Source: Mycobacterium malmoense
GTDB lineage: Bacteria > Actinomycetota > Actinomycetes > Mycobacteriales > Mycobacteriaceae
NCBI RefSeq assembly: GCF_019645855.1
Contig: NZ_CP080999.1
Coordinates: 2,790,001 to 2,854,000, forward strand
Reading direction: 5' to 3'
DNA: 64,000 nucleotides
The notes under the pieces were generated by a model, which saw only the letters and a list, made by a program, of their open reading frames with translations, did not search any database and was not told the DNA's origin. The translations under genes were made by a program, and so were the position numbers. Each line of letters begins with the position of its first letter. The first letter of the stretch is position 1. This document shows, in pieces, positions 24,726 to 32,814 of this stretch.

Positions 24726-25451
24726 CTAACGCGACGAACCCTTGCCGGGTGTGAACCACGCGACCTTGGCGTGCCACGACCGGGCGGATCCGTACGCGAA
24801 ACCGATCGCGCCCAGGCATGCGCACAACCAGACGGGCAGGGTGATGTCGACGCCGGCCTCGGCAGTGCTCACCTGTATCACGGTCGCCGCCACGCCGAAG
24901 GCGGCCGAGATCAGGTAGAGGTTGGCAGTCGCCGTGGAGCGGGGATCCTTGCGCAGGATCAGCAGGACTCTGGCCGCATAGGTGAACAGATGGACGAGCA
25001 GGGCGCCCAGCACCAGCCAGTAGGCGCCGAACCAGACGGTGCTGACGTGGGCGGGAAACAGGTCTGGGTGATAGCCCTCGTCGGCGATGATGAACACCGC
25101 CACCAGTAGCGGAACGCCCAGCGCTAACGGGTTCGCGATGTGGCGGCGAAAGAGTCCACGGAGCCGCCGTTCGTCGTCGAGCCGGGCCAGGCCGTGGTGG
25201 ATTATGGCTGTCACCGCGACGATGAGGCAGATGTGGCCGAGCAGGTCTTCGACATTCCACCGCCTGAACACGTGATGCAGCGGTGGTCCCAGGGTGGCCG
25301 ACGCCCAGGGCGACATGAGCAGCACCGCGCAGCCTTGCAGGGCGATGTTGAGGCTCGCGCCGGCTTCCCAGCGGGAGCGCCAGGTGTGGCGGCGGACCCA
25401 CAGGCTGTAGCCGACGGCAACCAAGGTGACGGTGATCAGTACGGACATCAT
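24726..25451 (-). CDS. Polytopic membrane protein (MAB_1171c/DUF6545-like)
   Basis: A 241-residue integral membrane protein with about seven hydrophobic segments spread from residue 3 to 230. A cytosolic loop carries HHGLARLDDERRLRGLFRR. The ATG at 25451 lies 30 bases after the stop of the small regulator gene upstream. Across actinobacteria, polytopic proteins of this sort commonly follow a short XRE-like gene. I assign the family by topology and context only. Confidence 0.6.
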   Translation of the reverse strand: MMSVLITVTLVAVGYSLWVRRHTWRSRWEAGASLNIALQGCAVLLMSPWASATLGPPLHHVFRRWNVEDLLGHICLIVAVTAIIHHGLARLDDERRLRGLFRRHIANPLALGVPLLVAVFIIADEGYHPDLFPAHVSTVWFGAYWLVLGALLVHLFTYAARVLLILRKDPRSTATANLYLISAAFGVAATVIQVSTAEAGVDITLPVWLCACLGAIGFAYGSARSWHAKVAWFTPGKGSSR

Positions 25452-25480
25452 TGTCGGAACAGAACTTTCGCGTCCCGTCG

Positions 25481-25789
25481 TCAGATGGGCGGTTTGTTGG
25501 GATCCGGGTGCAGGTCCCGCAGTCTCGGTGGGGCGGGTGCTGACTCCACGTATTCGGTGACCGCCTCGGGCGCGATCAACCCAAAACGCACTTGCAGGTC
25601 GACGGGGTTCAACCCGAAGTACTTGGCCACCTTGATCAGGTTGTCGGCGGTGATCAGCCTGCCCTCGCGAGCCGCCTTGTAGTAGGCCGATTTGCGGTAG
25701 CCAAATGCCTCGTAGACCTCGGTAGCGGCAAGCGATCTGCCCACAAGGTAGGGCAGAACCACCCCCGGGTCTTTGTCGCGGTCGTCCAT
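25481..25789 (-). CDS. Small helix-turn-helix (XRE-like) regulator
   Basis: A 102-residue cytosolic protein. The central VYEAFGYRKSAYYKAAREGRL segment and the following DNLIKVAKYFGLNPVDLQVRFG resemble the XRE-type regulators found in front of polytopic membrane proteins in mycobacteria. The ATG at 25789 gives MDDRDKDPG. It is followed after 29 bases by the membrane protein and probably forms a two-gene operon with it. DNA binding is inferred. Confidence 0.65.
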   Translation of the reverse strand: MDDRDKDPGVVLPYLVGRSLAATEVYEAFGYRKSAYYKAAREGRLITADNLIKVAKYFGLNPVDLQVRFGLIAPEAVTEYVESAPAPPRLRDLHPDPNKPPI

Positions 25790-25922
25790 ACCTGTCAACG
25801 ATAACGCCGTTAGGTGCACAGAGCGGCGCCATTTGCGAACCCTAATCCGTAAAAGAGTACTAAAGTCTATTTTTATGCACTATCGTCGCCTTTGGCACGC
25901 TATCCGAGAGGGGGAGTGACCG

Positions 25923-26183
25923 TTGTTAGCACGCTATGACGCTAAAGCCCGGGTCGTAGGCACCACCGCCGCGCTGCTCCTGGCCGGCATCGTTGCCCCG
26001 GTCGGCGCACCCGCGAACACCGCCGTGAGTCACCATGCCACCACGGGAATCGTGTCCACTGCGGGCCCGGTTACCGGCGATGACGGCGGCGCCGCCGCCA
26101 AGGGGCCCAGCGGGGACCACGTTTTCCGAGCTCCCGCCCATCGCGGGGTCCTTGCGGGTTGCATTACCAGGCTCAACTGCTGA
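25923..26183 (+). CDS. Small exported peptide with C-terminal GCITRLNC tail
   Basis: An 86-residue protein starting at a TTG at 25923, supported by a GAGAGGGGGA ribosome site seven bases upstream. It has a signal-peptide-like N-terminus (VVGTTAALLLAGIVAPVGAP). The low-complexity mature part ends exactly in LAGCITRLNC. The pattern G-C-I-x-x-x-N-C-stop is the same as in the protein at 12950, although the remainder is not alignable. The two Cys are the only ones. No named family recognised; see findings. Confidence 0.6.
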   Translation: MLARYDAKARVVGTTAALLLAGIVAPVGAPANTAVSHHATTGIVSTAGPVTGDDGGAAAKGPSGDHVFRAPAHRGVLAGCITRLNC

Positions 26184-26255
26184 TCGACCCGGGTTCGCTG
26201 TCTGCGGAGAGCGAGCGCGACGCGGCGCCGATCGGCGGTCGCCTACCATCAGCGC

Positions 26256-27158
26256 ATGCGCGGCTCGAAGATCCTGATCACCGGTCCGACCGGACAAATC
26301 GCCACTCCCATCGCCCGGGCCCTCGCGGCCGACAACGAGGTGTGGGGGATCGCGCGGTTCACCAATACCGCCGCGCGAGAAGGCCTCGAGAAGGCGGGGG
26401 TTCACTGCCAGACCGTCAATCTGGCCGGCGGTGACTTCACTGGTGTTCCAACCGATTTCGACTACGTCCTCAACCTGGCGGTGGCCAAGAGCGGCAACTG
26501 GGACAAGGACCTCGGCGCCAACGCGGAGTCGGTCGGCCTGCTGATGGCCCACTGCCGCGGCGCGAAGGCGTTCCTGCACTGTTCCTCGGCGGCGGTTTAC
26601 GACCCGCCGGACGACGAACCCCGGGCCGAACGGGCCGCGCTGGGCGACAACCACAAGTGGTTGTTCCCCACCTATTCCATTTCCAAGATCGCGGGGGAGG
26701 TCGTCGCCCGGTCGATGGCGCGCGCCCTCGGCGTGCCCACCACCATCGCCCGGCTCAACGTCCCCTACGGCGACAACGGCGGGTGGCCGTACTACCACAT
26801 GGAGATGATGCTGGCCGGCATCCCGATCCCGGTCCCGCCGGGCGGACCGGCCCGCTACAACCCGATTCACGAGGACGACGTCATCGCGACCATCCCGAAG
26901 CTGCTCGAGGTGGCGTCGGTCCCGGCGACCACGGTCAACTGGTGCGGCGAGCAGACCGTCAGCCTGCAGGAGTGGTGCGCCTACCTCGGTTCGCTCGTCG
27001 GCAGGGAACCGGTCTTCGAGGAGAGCGAGCAGGCGCTGCGCGGCAATCCCACCGACGTGGCCCGGATGCGCGAGCTGATCGGCGGCATGATGGTCGACTG
27101 GCGTGACGGGCTTCGCCGGATGGCGACCAAGTTCCACCCGGAGCTGGTCGGATCGTAA
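26256..27158 (+). CDS. Extended SDR: NAD(P)-dependent epimerase/dehydratase
   Basis: A 300-residue Rossmann enzyme. The NAD(P)-binding motif is ILITGPTGQIATPIARALA at residues 6-24, and the catalytic Tyr-Lys pair is in PTYSISKIAGE with an upstream CSSAAVYD. Members reduce, dehydrate or epimerise nucleotide sugars or lipid ketones. It stands alone in a short interval between the exported peptide and a convergent TetR gene, so its pathway is not revealed. Confidence 0.82.
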   Translation: MRGSKILITGPTGQIATPIARALAADNEVWGIARFTNTAAREGLEKAGVHCQTVNLAGGDFTGVPTDFDYVLNLAVAKSGNWDKDLGANAESVGLLMAHCRGAKAFLHCSSAAVYDPPDDEPRAERAALGDNHKWLFPTYSISKIAGEVVARSMARALGVPTTIARLNVPYGDNGGWPYYHMEMMLAGIPIPVPPGGPARYNPIHEDDVIATIPKLLEVASVPATTVNWCGEQTVSLQEWCAYLGSLVGREPVFEESEQALRGNPTDVARMRELIGGMMVDWRDGLRRMATKFHPELVGS

Positions 27159-27191
27159 AATGTTGGCGAACAACGAAATGTGTTGCCGTGA

Positions 27192-27767
27192 TTAAGGGTG
27201 CCCAGCGGTTTTGACGATGCGCGTCGCCGCCTCGACAGCGGCGGCGCGGCGGCCGGCGACAACGTCCGCGTCTGTGGTCGCCGCGGCCGGGTCGGGCCAA
27301 TGCGCCCAGCCAAGGCCGATCGCGAACAGCAGAACCAGCAAGTGTTGCGGTTCCCAGGCGGGGTCGACATGGCCGTTGGCTTGCGCCAGCTGTAGTGCGG
27401 AGATGGCCTTGTCGGGTGCATGCTCGCCGTCGAACTCCGGTCTGTCGAGCGGAAAACCTTCCAACTGAGCCCAGGTGATCATTCGTAGGTGCTCGGGCCG
27501 GCTCTGCGTCAGGTCGAAGATTTCGCCAACGAACTCCGGAACCGCTTCGGGACGCAACTCCACGGCGCGGAAGAACTCCGCGCCGTCGGCGGTGACCACG
27601 TCCCGAAAGAGGGTCTCCTTGTCCCCGAAGTGCGCGTACAAGCGTTCCTTGCTCGCGTTGGCGGCCCGGGCGATGCGGTCAATGCGCGCTCCGGCGAGGC
27701 CGTATTGCGCGAACTCCGCGCGGGCCGCGGCGAGTATTTCGTCGCGAAGCTCTGTCGTCGATCTCAC
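27192..27767 (-). CDS. TetR family regulator
   Basis: A 191-residue repressor starting at GTG 27767. The helix-turn-helix lies in residues 24-48 (ARIDRIARAANASKERLYAHF), and the C-terminal part resembles the TetR_C_17-like group. It is divergent from a SAM methyltransferase gene, with a 24-base near-perfect palindrome between the two, so autorepression with control of the methyltransferase is likely. Confidence 0.84.
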   Translation of the reverse strand: MRSTTELRDEILAAARAEFAQYGLAGARIDRIARAANASKERLYAHFGDKETLFRDVVTADGAEFFRAVELRPEAVPEFVGEIFDLTQSRPEHLRMITWAQLEGFPLDRPEFDGEHAPDKAISALQLAQANGHVDPAWEPQHLLVLLFAIGLGWAHWPDPAAATTDADVVAGRRAAAVEAATRIVKTAGHP

Positions 27768-27779
27768 GGGATAATCATA

Positions 27780-27803
27780 AACAGACGAACTTGTTCGTTT
27801 GTT
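27780..27803. promoter_or_regulatory. TetR operator palindrome
   Basis: AACAGACGAAC (27780-27790) and GTTCGTTTGTT (27793-27803) are inverted with one mismatch around a TT spacer. The core is ACGAAC-TT-GTTCGT. It lies 13 bases upstream of the TetR GTG, where it would overlap both divergent promoters. Confidence 0.75.
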
Positions 27804-27851
27804 ATTGTGGGGGCTGGGTCGGCAGCGCCGACGGACGAGAACGAGGGGGCC

Positions 27852-28667
27852 GTGAGGGCAATGACCGGTGTGCACCAGCGGGCTATCGCGACGATGCCGA
27901 GGGGTGGCCCCGACGCATCGTGGCTGGATCGTCGATTCGAGACGGATGCGCTGGAATACCTCGACCGCGATGACGTGCCGGACGAGGTCAAGCAGAAGGT
28001 CATCGGGATGCTCGACCGGTTGGGCACACTGACCAATCAGCATGAGAAGTACGCACGCACGGCGCTGAAAGTCGTTGCCGACATCCCCAATCCGCGCATC
28101 CTGGAACTGGGTGCCGGCCACGGCAAGCTCTCGGCGCAGATCCTCAAGCTCCATCCGACGGCTACCGTGACCGTCAGCGACCTGGACCCGACCTCGGTGG
28201 CCAACATCGCCGCAGGGGAACTGGGAAACCACCCGCGGGCGCGCACCCAGATGATCGACGCCACCGCAATCGATGCCGCCGATCACAGCTACGACCTAGT
28301 GGTCTTCGCGATGGCGTTTCACCACCTCCCGCCGGCGGTCGCCTGTCGCGCCATCGCCGAGGCCACCCGCGTGGGCAAGCGGTTCCTCATCATCGACCTC
28401 AAACGACAGAGCCCGTTGGCCATGATGCTGTTTCCGGTGTTAGCTCTGCCGATGAACCTGTTCCTTTTGCCCTGGTCGTGGCTTGGGCCGGGCCTGCACG
28501 ACGGCGTCATCAGCACGCTGCGCGCCTACAGCCCGTCGGCGCTAACGGCACTTGGCCGCGCCGCCGATCCGGAGATGCGCATCGAGTTCCTGCCCCCGCC
28601 GACGCGGCTCGGTCCGCCCCCAATAACCGTCGTGTTCTCCCGGCCGAGGGAAGACGACCGTGGCTAA
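27852..28667 (+). CDS. Class I SAM-dependent methyltransferase
   Basis: A protein of about 271 residues. Motif I for S-adenosylmethionine binding is ILELGAGHGKLSAQ; the later motifs are TVSDLDPTSV (acidic ribose contact) and YDLVVFAMAFHHLPP. A hydrophobic C-terminal segment (LAMMLFPVLALPMNLFLLPW) suggests membrane association and a lipid substrate. The GTG at 27852 is favoured by GAGGGGG upstream; ATG 27861 is an alternative. It is divergent from a TetR gene with a shared operator. Confidence 0.8.
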   Translation: MRAMTGVHQRAIATMPRGGPDASWLDRRFETDALEYLDRDDVPDEVKQKVIGMLDRLGTLTNQHEKYARTALKVVADIPNPRILELGAGHGKLSAQILKLHPTATVTVSDLDPTSVANIAAGELGNHPRARTQMIDATAIDAADHSYDLVVFAMAFHHLPPAVACRAIAEATRVGKRFLIIDLKRQSPLAMMLFPVLALPMNLFLLPWSWLGPGLHDGVISTLRAYSPSALTALGRAADPEMRIEFLPPPTRLGPPPITVVFSRPREDDRG

Positions 28668-28827
28668 GAACGCAGGCCTCGCCACCATCATGGAGCCAAA
28701 TGGACGGGTCCAGACATTGCGCCGCGTTCTCGATACGGCGACCGACCGGCTGCGGCCCGCCTTGGACCAAACTCATGCGGTACGTTCAGCGAACCCGAAT
28801 GCAAGACGGGGGCCGACCGCGACATAA
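28660..28827 (+). CDS. Small hypothetical protein or 5' remnant
   Basis: A 55-residue frame starting at a GTG that overlaps the methyltransferase stop by 8 bases, which suggests translational coupling. It begins MAKNAGLATIMEPNGRVQTL and continues with an amphipathic helix VLDTATDRLRPALDQ before a basic tail that looks random. It may be the first part of a deleted downstream gene. Confidence 0.35.
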   Translation: MAKNAGLATIMEPNGRVQTLRRVLDTATDRLRPALDQTHAVRSANPNARRGPTAT

Positions 28828-28874
28828 CCCCGCGATTCGAACCCGGCCCAAGCGCCGACGACCAACAAAGACCG

Positions 28875-30341
28875 TCACGACGCGGGTGCCGTTGTCTTGG
28901 TGTTTGCGTCGATTGGGCGGTTCATCTCGGCCTTGAACCGGCGATACCGCTCGGCGCGGCCGGGCCGGCGCCGCACGACCAGCCAACCGGCCGCAAGGAC
29001 CACGAACCATAGCGGGAACCATGCCAAAGCGATCGCGGTTTCCCTTTCCGTGCACAGCGTCCACACGACGAACGCGAAGAAGGCGAGGATGACCCAGCAC
29101 ATCGCCGGGCCACCGGGCATCTTGTAGGCCGAGTCGGCATGACGCTGCGCGTGCCGGCGGCGATAGACGAGATAGCTGACGACAATCGTCGCCCACACGA
29201 ACATGAACAGCAGCGCTGAAACGGTCGTCAGCAGCGTGAAAGCGCCCATCACCGAACCGTCAACGTAGAGCAGCGGAATGGAGGCCAGCAGCAGCGCGGC
29301 GGAGAGAAATAAAGCGGGCGCCGGCACGCCGCCGTGGTTCAGTCGGCGGAAGCCCGCCGGAGCGCTCCCCTCGTCGGCCAGGCCGAAAAGCATGCGGCCG
29401 GTGGAGAACACCCCGGAGTTGGCGGACGAGGCGGCCGCGGTGATCACGACGAAGTTGACGATCGACGCCGCGGCGGCAAGTCCCGCCAGGGAGAACATCG
29501 TCACGAATGGGGACTCGCCGCCGGCGAACTGCCGCCACGGGACGACGGTGAGGATCGCCAGCAACGCACCGATGTAGAAGATCGCCACCCGCAAGGGGAC
29601 GGCATTGATCGCGCGGGGCAGGGCGCGGCGCGGGTCGGCGGTCTCGGCCGCCGCGGTGCCGACGAGCTCGACACCGACGAAGGCAAACAACGCGATCTGG
29701 AACCCGCCGACCACGCCCATGAACCCCGTCGCGAAGAATCCGCCGTCGTTCCAGAGGTTCTCGATCGTCGCCCGATCGCCCTGTGGGGAAACGAAGTTGG
29801 TCGCCAGAAGAATCGCGCCGACGACGATAATGCACACGATCGCGACGAGCTTGATCAAGGCGAACCAGAACTCGGTCTCGCCGAAGTTGCGGACGCTGAA
29901 CAAGTTGAACGCGAGGATCAGACCGCTCGTGACGAGCGCCGGCAGCCATGCCGGCAGGTCGGGCCACCAGAACTTCGCGTAGCCGGCGATCGCGACGACT
30001 TCCGCGACACCGGTGACGATCCAGGCAAACCAGTACGACCACCCCACGAAAAAGCCCGCCGCGGGACCCAAGAGATCGGCCGCGAAGTCGACGAACGACT
30101 TGTAATTCAGGTTCGACAACAGCAGTTCGCCCATCGCACGCAGCACGAAGAACATGAAGAACCCGATGATCCCGTACACCACCAACACCGCCGGGCCGGC
30201 CTGCGAGATCGTTCGCCCGGACCCCATGAACAGGCCGGTGCCGATCGCGCCCCCGATCGCGATCAACTGGATATGGCGGTTAGACAGGCCCCTATGCAGT
30301 TGCGGCACAACGGAATCGGGAGTGGCGACATCGTCGCGCAT
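28875..30341 (-). CDS. cycA: APC-family amino acid permease, CycA-like
   Basis: A 488-residue transporter with 12 predicted membrane helices. The first helix carries IAIGGAIGTGLFMGSG, the unwound Gly-rich amino-acid binding site of the AAT family, and LNYKSFVDFAADLLGPAAGF follows. It closely fits D-serine/D-alanine/glycine permeases (CycA). It imports small amino acids with protons at the inner membrane. It is a single gene; the D-amino-acid oxidase is about 25 kb away. The symbol reflects family likeness. Confidence 0.85.
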   Translation of the reverse strand: MRDDVATPDSVVPQLHRGLSNRHIQLIAIGGAIGTGLFMGSGRTISQAGPAVLVVYGIIGFFMFFVLRAMGELLLSNLNYKSFVDFAADLLGPAAGFFVGWSYWFAWIVTGVAEVVAIAGYAKFWWPDLPAWLPALVTSGLILAFNLFSVRNFGETEFWFALIKLVAIVCIIVVGAILLATNFVSPQGDRATIENLWNDGGFFATGFMGVVGGFQIALFAFVGVELVGTAAAETADPRRALPRAINAVPLRVAIFYIGALLAILTVVPWRQFAGGESPFVTMFSLAGLAAAASIVNFVVITAAASSANSGVFSTGRMLFGLADEGSAPAGFRRLNHGGVPAPALFLSAALLLASIPLLYVDGSVMGAFTLLTTVSALLFMFVWATIVVSYLVYRRRHAQRHADSAYKMPGGPAMCWVILAFFAFVVWTLCTERETAIALAWFPLWFVVLAAGWLVVRRRPGRAERYRRFKAEMNRPIDANTKTTAPAS

Positions 30342-30513
30342 GTATCACGTCCTCGTCAGTTAGAAGCCGTTGCCGCGCGGCGCCAGGCATTGCCGCAGCC
30401 AAACATAATTCCCTATTTTCACGCTCCGCGCGTCACCATGGCGATTGTTGATGGCGTCGAGGCCGGAAGTGGGCAGCTGCTATTTGTCATGACAGTGGTG
30501 CACATTGCTGGAC

Positions 30514-30654
30514 ATGAGCACCGCGCGATTCTACGAAGAGGACGAACCTCTAGAAATAATTGAGCGCATTATCTCCCGGCATCCAGACGCGGTGACGGGC
30601 GGTCACGAAACGCTATCCCACTGCTCGTCGGCCACATCGGGGATGCAGTGGTAG
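30514..30654 (+). CDS. Possible small protein
   Basis: A 46-codon frame starting MSTARFYEEDEPLEIIERII. That opening resembles short actinobacterial proteins that begin xxARFYEEDEP followed by an amphipathic helix. The tail overlaps the 3' end of the ricin-lectin gene on the other strand and looks unconserved. No clear ribosome site is present. The rest of the gap 30342-30602 shows nothing else. Confidence 0.3.
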   Translation: MSTARFYEEDEPLEIIERIISRHPDAVTGGHETLSHCSSATSGMQW

Positions 30655-31088
30655 GCGATCACCTGAGTTCCGGGGTTTGCCACGCCGCCGTTAACGTTGA
30701 GACACGGACCAAGGGCGCTCGTGACCTGGCCGTTGGGCTGGGTATTCCAACGCTGGTTGTTCGAATTGGCCTGACAGGTCGAGAGGGTCACCGGGGTGGT
30801 ATCCGCGGCGTTGCTGATGCTCACGCACGCCCCGGGGAAGGCCACGCTTTCGATCTGACCGGCGGAGTTGAGGTTCCAGAGCTGCGATTTCGACCCATTG
30901 CAGGGGTTGACCATCGTCGCGGTGTTGTCGCCGTTCGGGCCGTCGAGGCACCAATTGCCCAACCGGCTCTTCAACTGGACCGGGTCGATGGCATTCGCCA
31001 CACCGACGCTCAGCAGCGCGACACCGAACACTGCGCCGCCTATGACAAGGGCCCGGCGCATACCGCCCATCAACTGCGATTCATGCAT
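30603..31088 (-). CDS. Secreted ricin-type beta-trefoil lectin protein
   Basis: A 161-residue exported protein. The signal peptide at residues 10-35 ends VGVANA. The mature domain has repeated QxW-type trefoil units: CLDGPNGDNTATMVNPCNGSKSQLW, CVSISNAADTTPVTLSTC with NNQRW, and CLNVNGGVANPGTQVIAYHC with DEQWD. Such domains bind carbohydrates. The ATG at 31088 is preceded by GAGAGGA. It directly follows the GH16 gene on the same strand (108 bases), suggesting a glucan-binding partner for that secreted hydrolase. Confidence 0.82.
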   Translation of the reverse strand: MHESQLMGGMRRALVIGGAVFGVALLSVGVANAIDPVQLKSRLGNWCLDGPNGDNTATMVNPCNGSKSQLWNLNSAGQIESVAFPGACVSISNAADTTPVTLSTCQANSNNQRWNTQPNGQVTSALGPCLNVNGGVANPGTQVIAYHCIPDVADEQWDSVS

Positions 31089-31196
31089 TTCGGCACCATC
31101 CTCTCTACCGGTCCCCGCGTGCACTTCAGCGCCGCAGGGGATTAATGCCCCATCTGGACGAATACCCAGTCACCGAACGCGGCCACCAAGCCGCGT

Positions 31197-32045
31197 TTAC
31201 CAGACGCGTATCCAGTCGACGAGCATGCTCGCGGGATAGGTCCCCCGCCCGGGATCGCCGCCACCGGAACCGGCAACCGCAAGATTGAAGACCGGAAAAA
31301 CGGTGTAGCCGGGACCGTTGAAGGGCCAGTCCGGTAGGGAACTCGCCGGAACGTCGAAGTACGGCTGCGCGCCGTCAACGTAGTCCTTCCAGAATCGGAT
31401 GCCGGCCTCGTCCCACTGGCATCGCCAGGTGTGCCAGGCGCTGTCGACGGCGACGTTGTGGGTCTTCCATTCGCCGCCGTTTGCTTTCGCGTGGACGGTG
31501 GTGGCCGACGGCCAGTTGCCGTTGCCATACCACTCGACCACGTCGATCTCGCCCTGATCCTCGTTGCCCAGCCAGTAGGCGGGCCAGCTACCGGGGGTCA
31601 GGCAGTCGAGCTTGATCCGGGCTTCCCAGATGTGGCCGACACCGCCGCGCCAGTTGCTCTGCACCTTGCCGCTGTAGTACGTGGGGCCGTCTTTGGCGGC
31701 GCGCAGGACGAGGTTGGACTTGCCGTCGAGGAAGACGTTTTGGCGATCGTCGCGGTACTGCCCGATGTTCTCGGGCCGCTCCCAATACGTCGGATCCTTG
31801 ATTTGCTCGCGGGCTCGGGCCACCGTCCACTTCGACGGATCGGGCGCCGAGCCGGCCGGCCCGTCGAACTCGTCCTGGAAGATGTAGCTTCCGGCTTGGC
31901 CGCTGGGCGCCGCGGGCGGTGGCGTCCGGCCCGACGGCGCATCGGGTCGGGTTGGGTAAGCGCTGGCCTCAGGGATGGGGAGCGTGGCCGCGAGCACGCC
32001 GATCCCTGCCGTTAACATCATGCGGCGACGATCCATCTCCGGCAT
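31197..32045 (-). CDS. Secreted glycoside hydrolase family 16 (beta-1,3-glucanase-like, Rv0315-like)
   Basis: A 282-residue exported enzyme. The N-terminus MPEMDRRRMMLTAGIGVLAA has an Arg-rich start and ends ASAYP, a Sec or Tat-like signal. The catalytic GH16 motif is GEIDVVEWYG (ExDxxE), holding the nucleophile and acid/base Glu. The fold includes WPAYWLG and FWKDYVDGAQPYFDVP. Family members cut beta-1,3-glucans. Sequence and length fit Rv0315. The adjacent downstream lectin gene may help substrate binding. Confidence 0.87.
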   Translation of the reverse strand: MPEMDRRRMMLTAGIGVLAATLPIPEASAYPTRPDAPSGRTPPPAAPSGQAGSYIFQDEFDGPAGSAPDPSKWTVARAREQIKDPTYWERPENIGQYRDDRQNVFLDGKSNLVLRAAKDGPTYYSGKVQSNWRGGVGHIWEARIKLDCLTPGSWPAYWLGNEDQGEIDVVEWYGNGNWPSATTVHAKANGGEWKTHNVAVDSAWHTWRCQWDEAGIRFWKDYVDGAQPYFDVPASSLPDWPFNGPGYTVFPVFNLAVAGSGGGDPGRGTYPASMLVDWIRVW

Positions 32046-32261
32046 AAGCAAGCGACGATAGCAGCCGGGTTGCACCGGGTCGAAACAGCAAATGTCGGTG
32101 CCTGCCGCTACCGTGTGAATCCCAGTCGGCCCGAAACGGGATTACGGCAAATTCATGGCCAATTCTCACCTTGGCGAAGGGTTTGGTCTCAGGATTGGCC
32201 GGGCATTCTGGATGACGAAGCGGTCGTAGTTTTTCCGCACGTTGCTGGGAGGGGTGAAATC

Positions 32262-32462
32262 GTGGCGAGTGCATCGGTAGCGACGGTTATTTTCCTTCAA
32301 TCACATCCGACTTGGATTGCGGCTCAGCGACGTGCACAGGAACGCAGCGAAACGATGCGCCGCCATCCTTCATTTCCGGCCCGGCGGCGCGCCGCCGCGT
32401 CCGGTGACGACGCCGTGACCCGCGACTTCAAGGTGTACTTCAGCACCGACACGCCGGCCTGA
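32262..32462 (+). CDS. Possible small protein or gene remnant
   Basis: A 66-residue frame from GTG 32262, with an excellent GGAGGGG ribosome site 7 bases upstream. The start VASASVATVIFLQ is followed by a basic middle, and the C-terminal third (DDAVTRDFKVYFSTDTPA) has the GC-rich third positions of real mycobacterial genes. Nothing is recognised. It is the only gene-like element in the 770-base gap between the GH16 and DoxX-like genes. Confidence 0.35.
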   Translation: MASASVATVIFLQSHPTWIAAQRRAQERSETMRRHPSFPARRRAAASGDDAVTRDFKVYFSTDTPA

Positions 32463-32616
32463 ACGTTTCCAGAAGCTGTGGGACCGGCGAATGAGACTGT
32501 GCCACAGCGCGATAATCAACCCTCTGTCGATAACCCGCCATATCCGGCCCCGCTATTTGCCGACACGCGTTAATCCCATGTGTCACATCGATAACTCGCT
32601 GATCGGCATACAACGA

Positions 32617-32670
32617 TGTGCCCGCCTATCAGCGACAGCCAACCGCGCGTGTCGCTGATAGGCGGGCACA
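32617..32670. repeat. Perfect 21-bp inverted repeat
   Basis: Arms 32617-32637 and 32650-32670 are exact inverted copies (core GTGCCCGCCTA and CAGCGACA), separated by a 12-base loop. The arms resemble those of the element at 38461-38528. It stands alone in intergenic DNA with no flanking T-tract. Confidence 0.85.
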
Positions 32671-32776
32671 AAAGTAGGTGTCTCCCGCGCCGAGATGCAA
32701 AGTGACACATGTGACCCACCACGGCCTGGCCCCCGCCACGAATCGCGAGCCGAGCCGTTTACATCCGCCAAACGAT

Positions 32777-32795
32777 CTACTACCGTTGGTAGTAG
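32777..32795. promoter_or_regulatory. Palindromic operator upstream of DoxX-like gene
   Basis: CTACTACC-GTT-GGTAGTAG is a perfect inverted repeat 20 bases before the DoxX-like start. The TACTAC/GTAGTA half-sites resemble operators of BlaI/MecI/CopY-type repressors; no such gene is adjacent. Confidence 0.6.
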
Positions 32796-32814
32796 TCAAT
32801 GGTTGGGAGAAGCG

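Noticed and set aside
32617..32670. CRISPR repeat
   Set aside because: A single palindrome with no regularly spaced direct repeats and no cas genes in the window.
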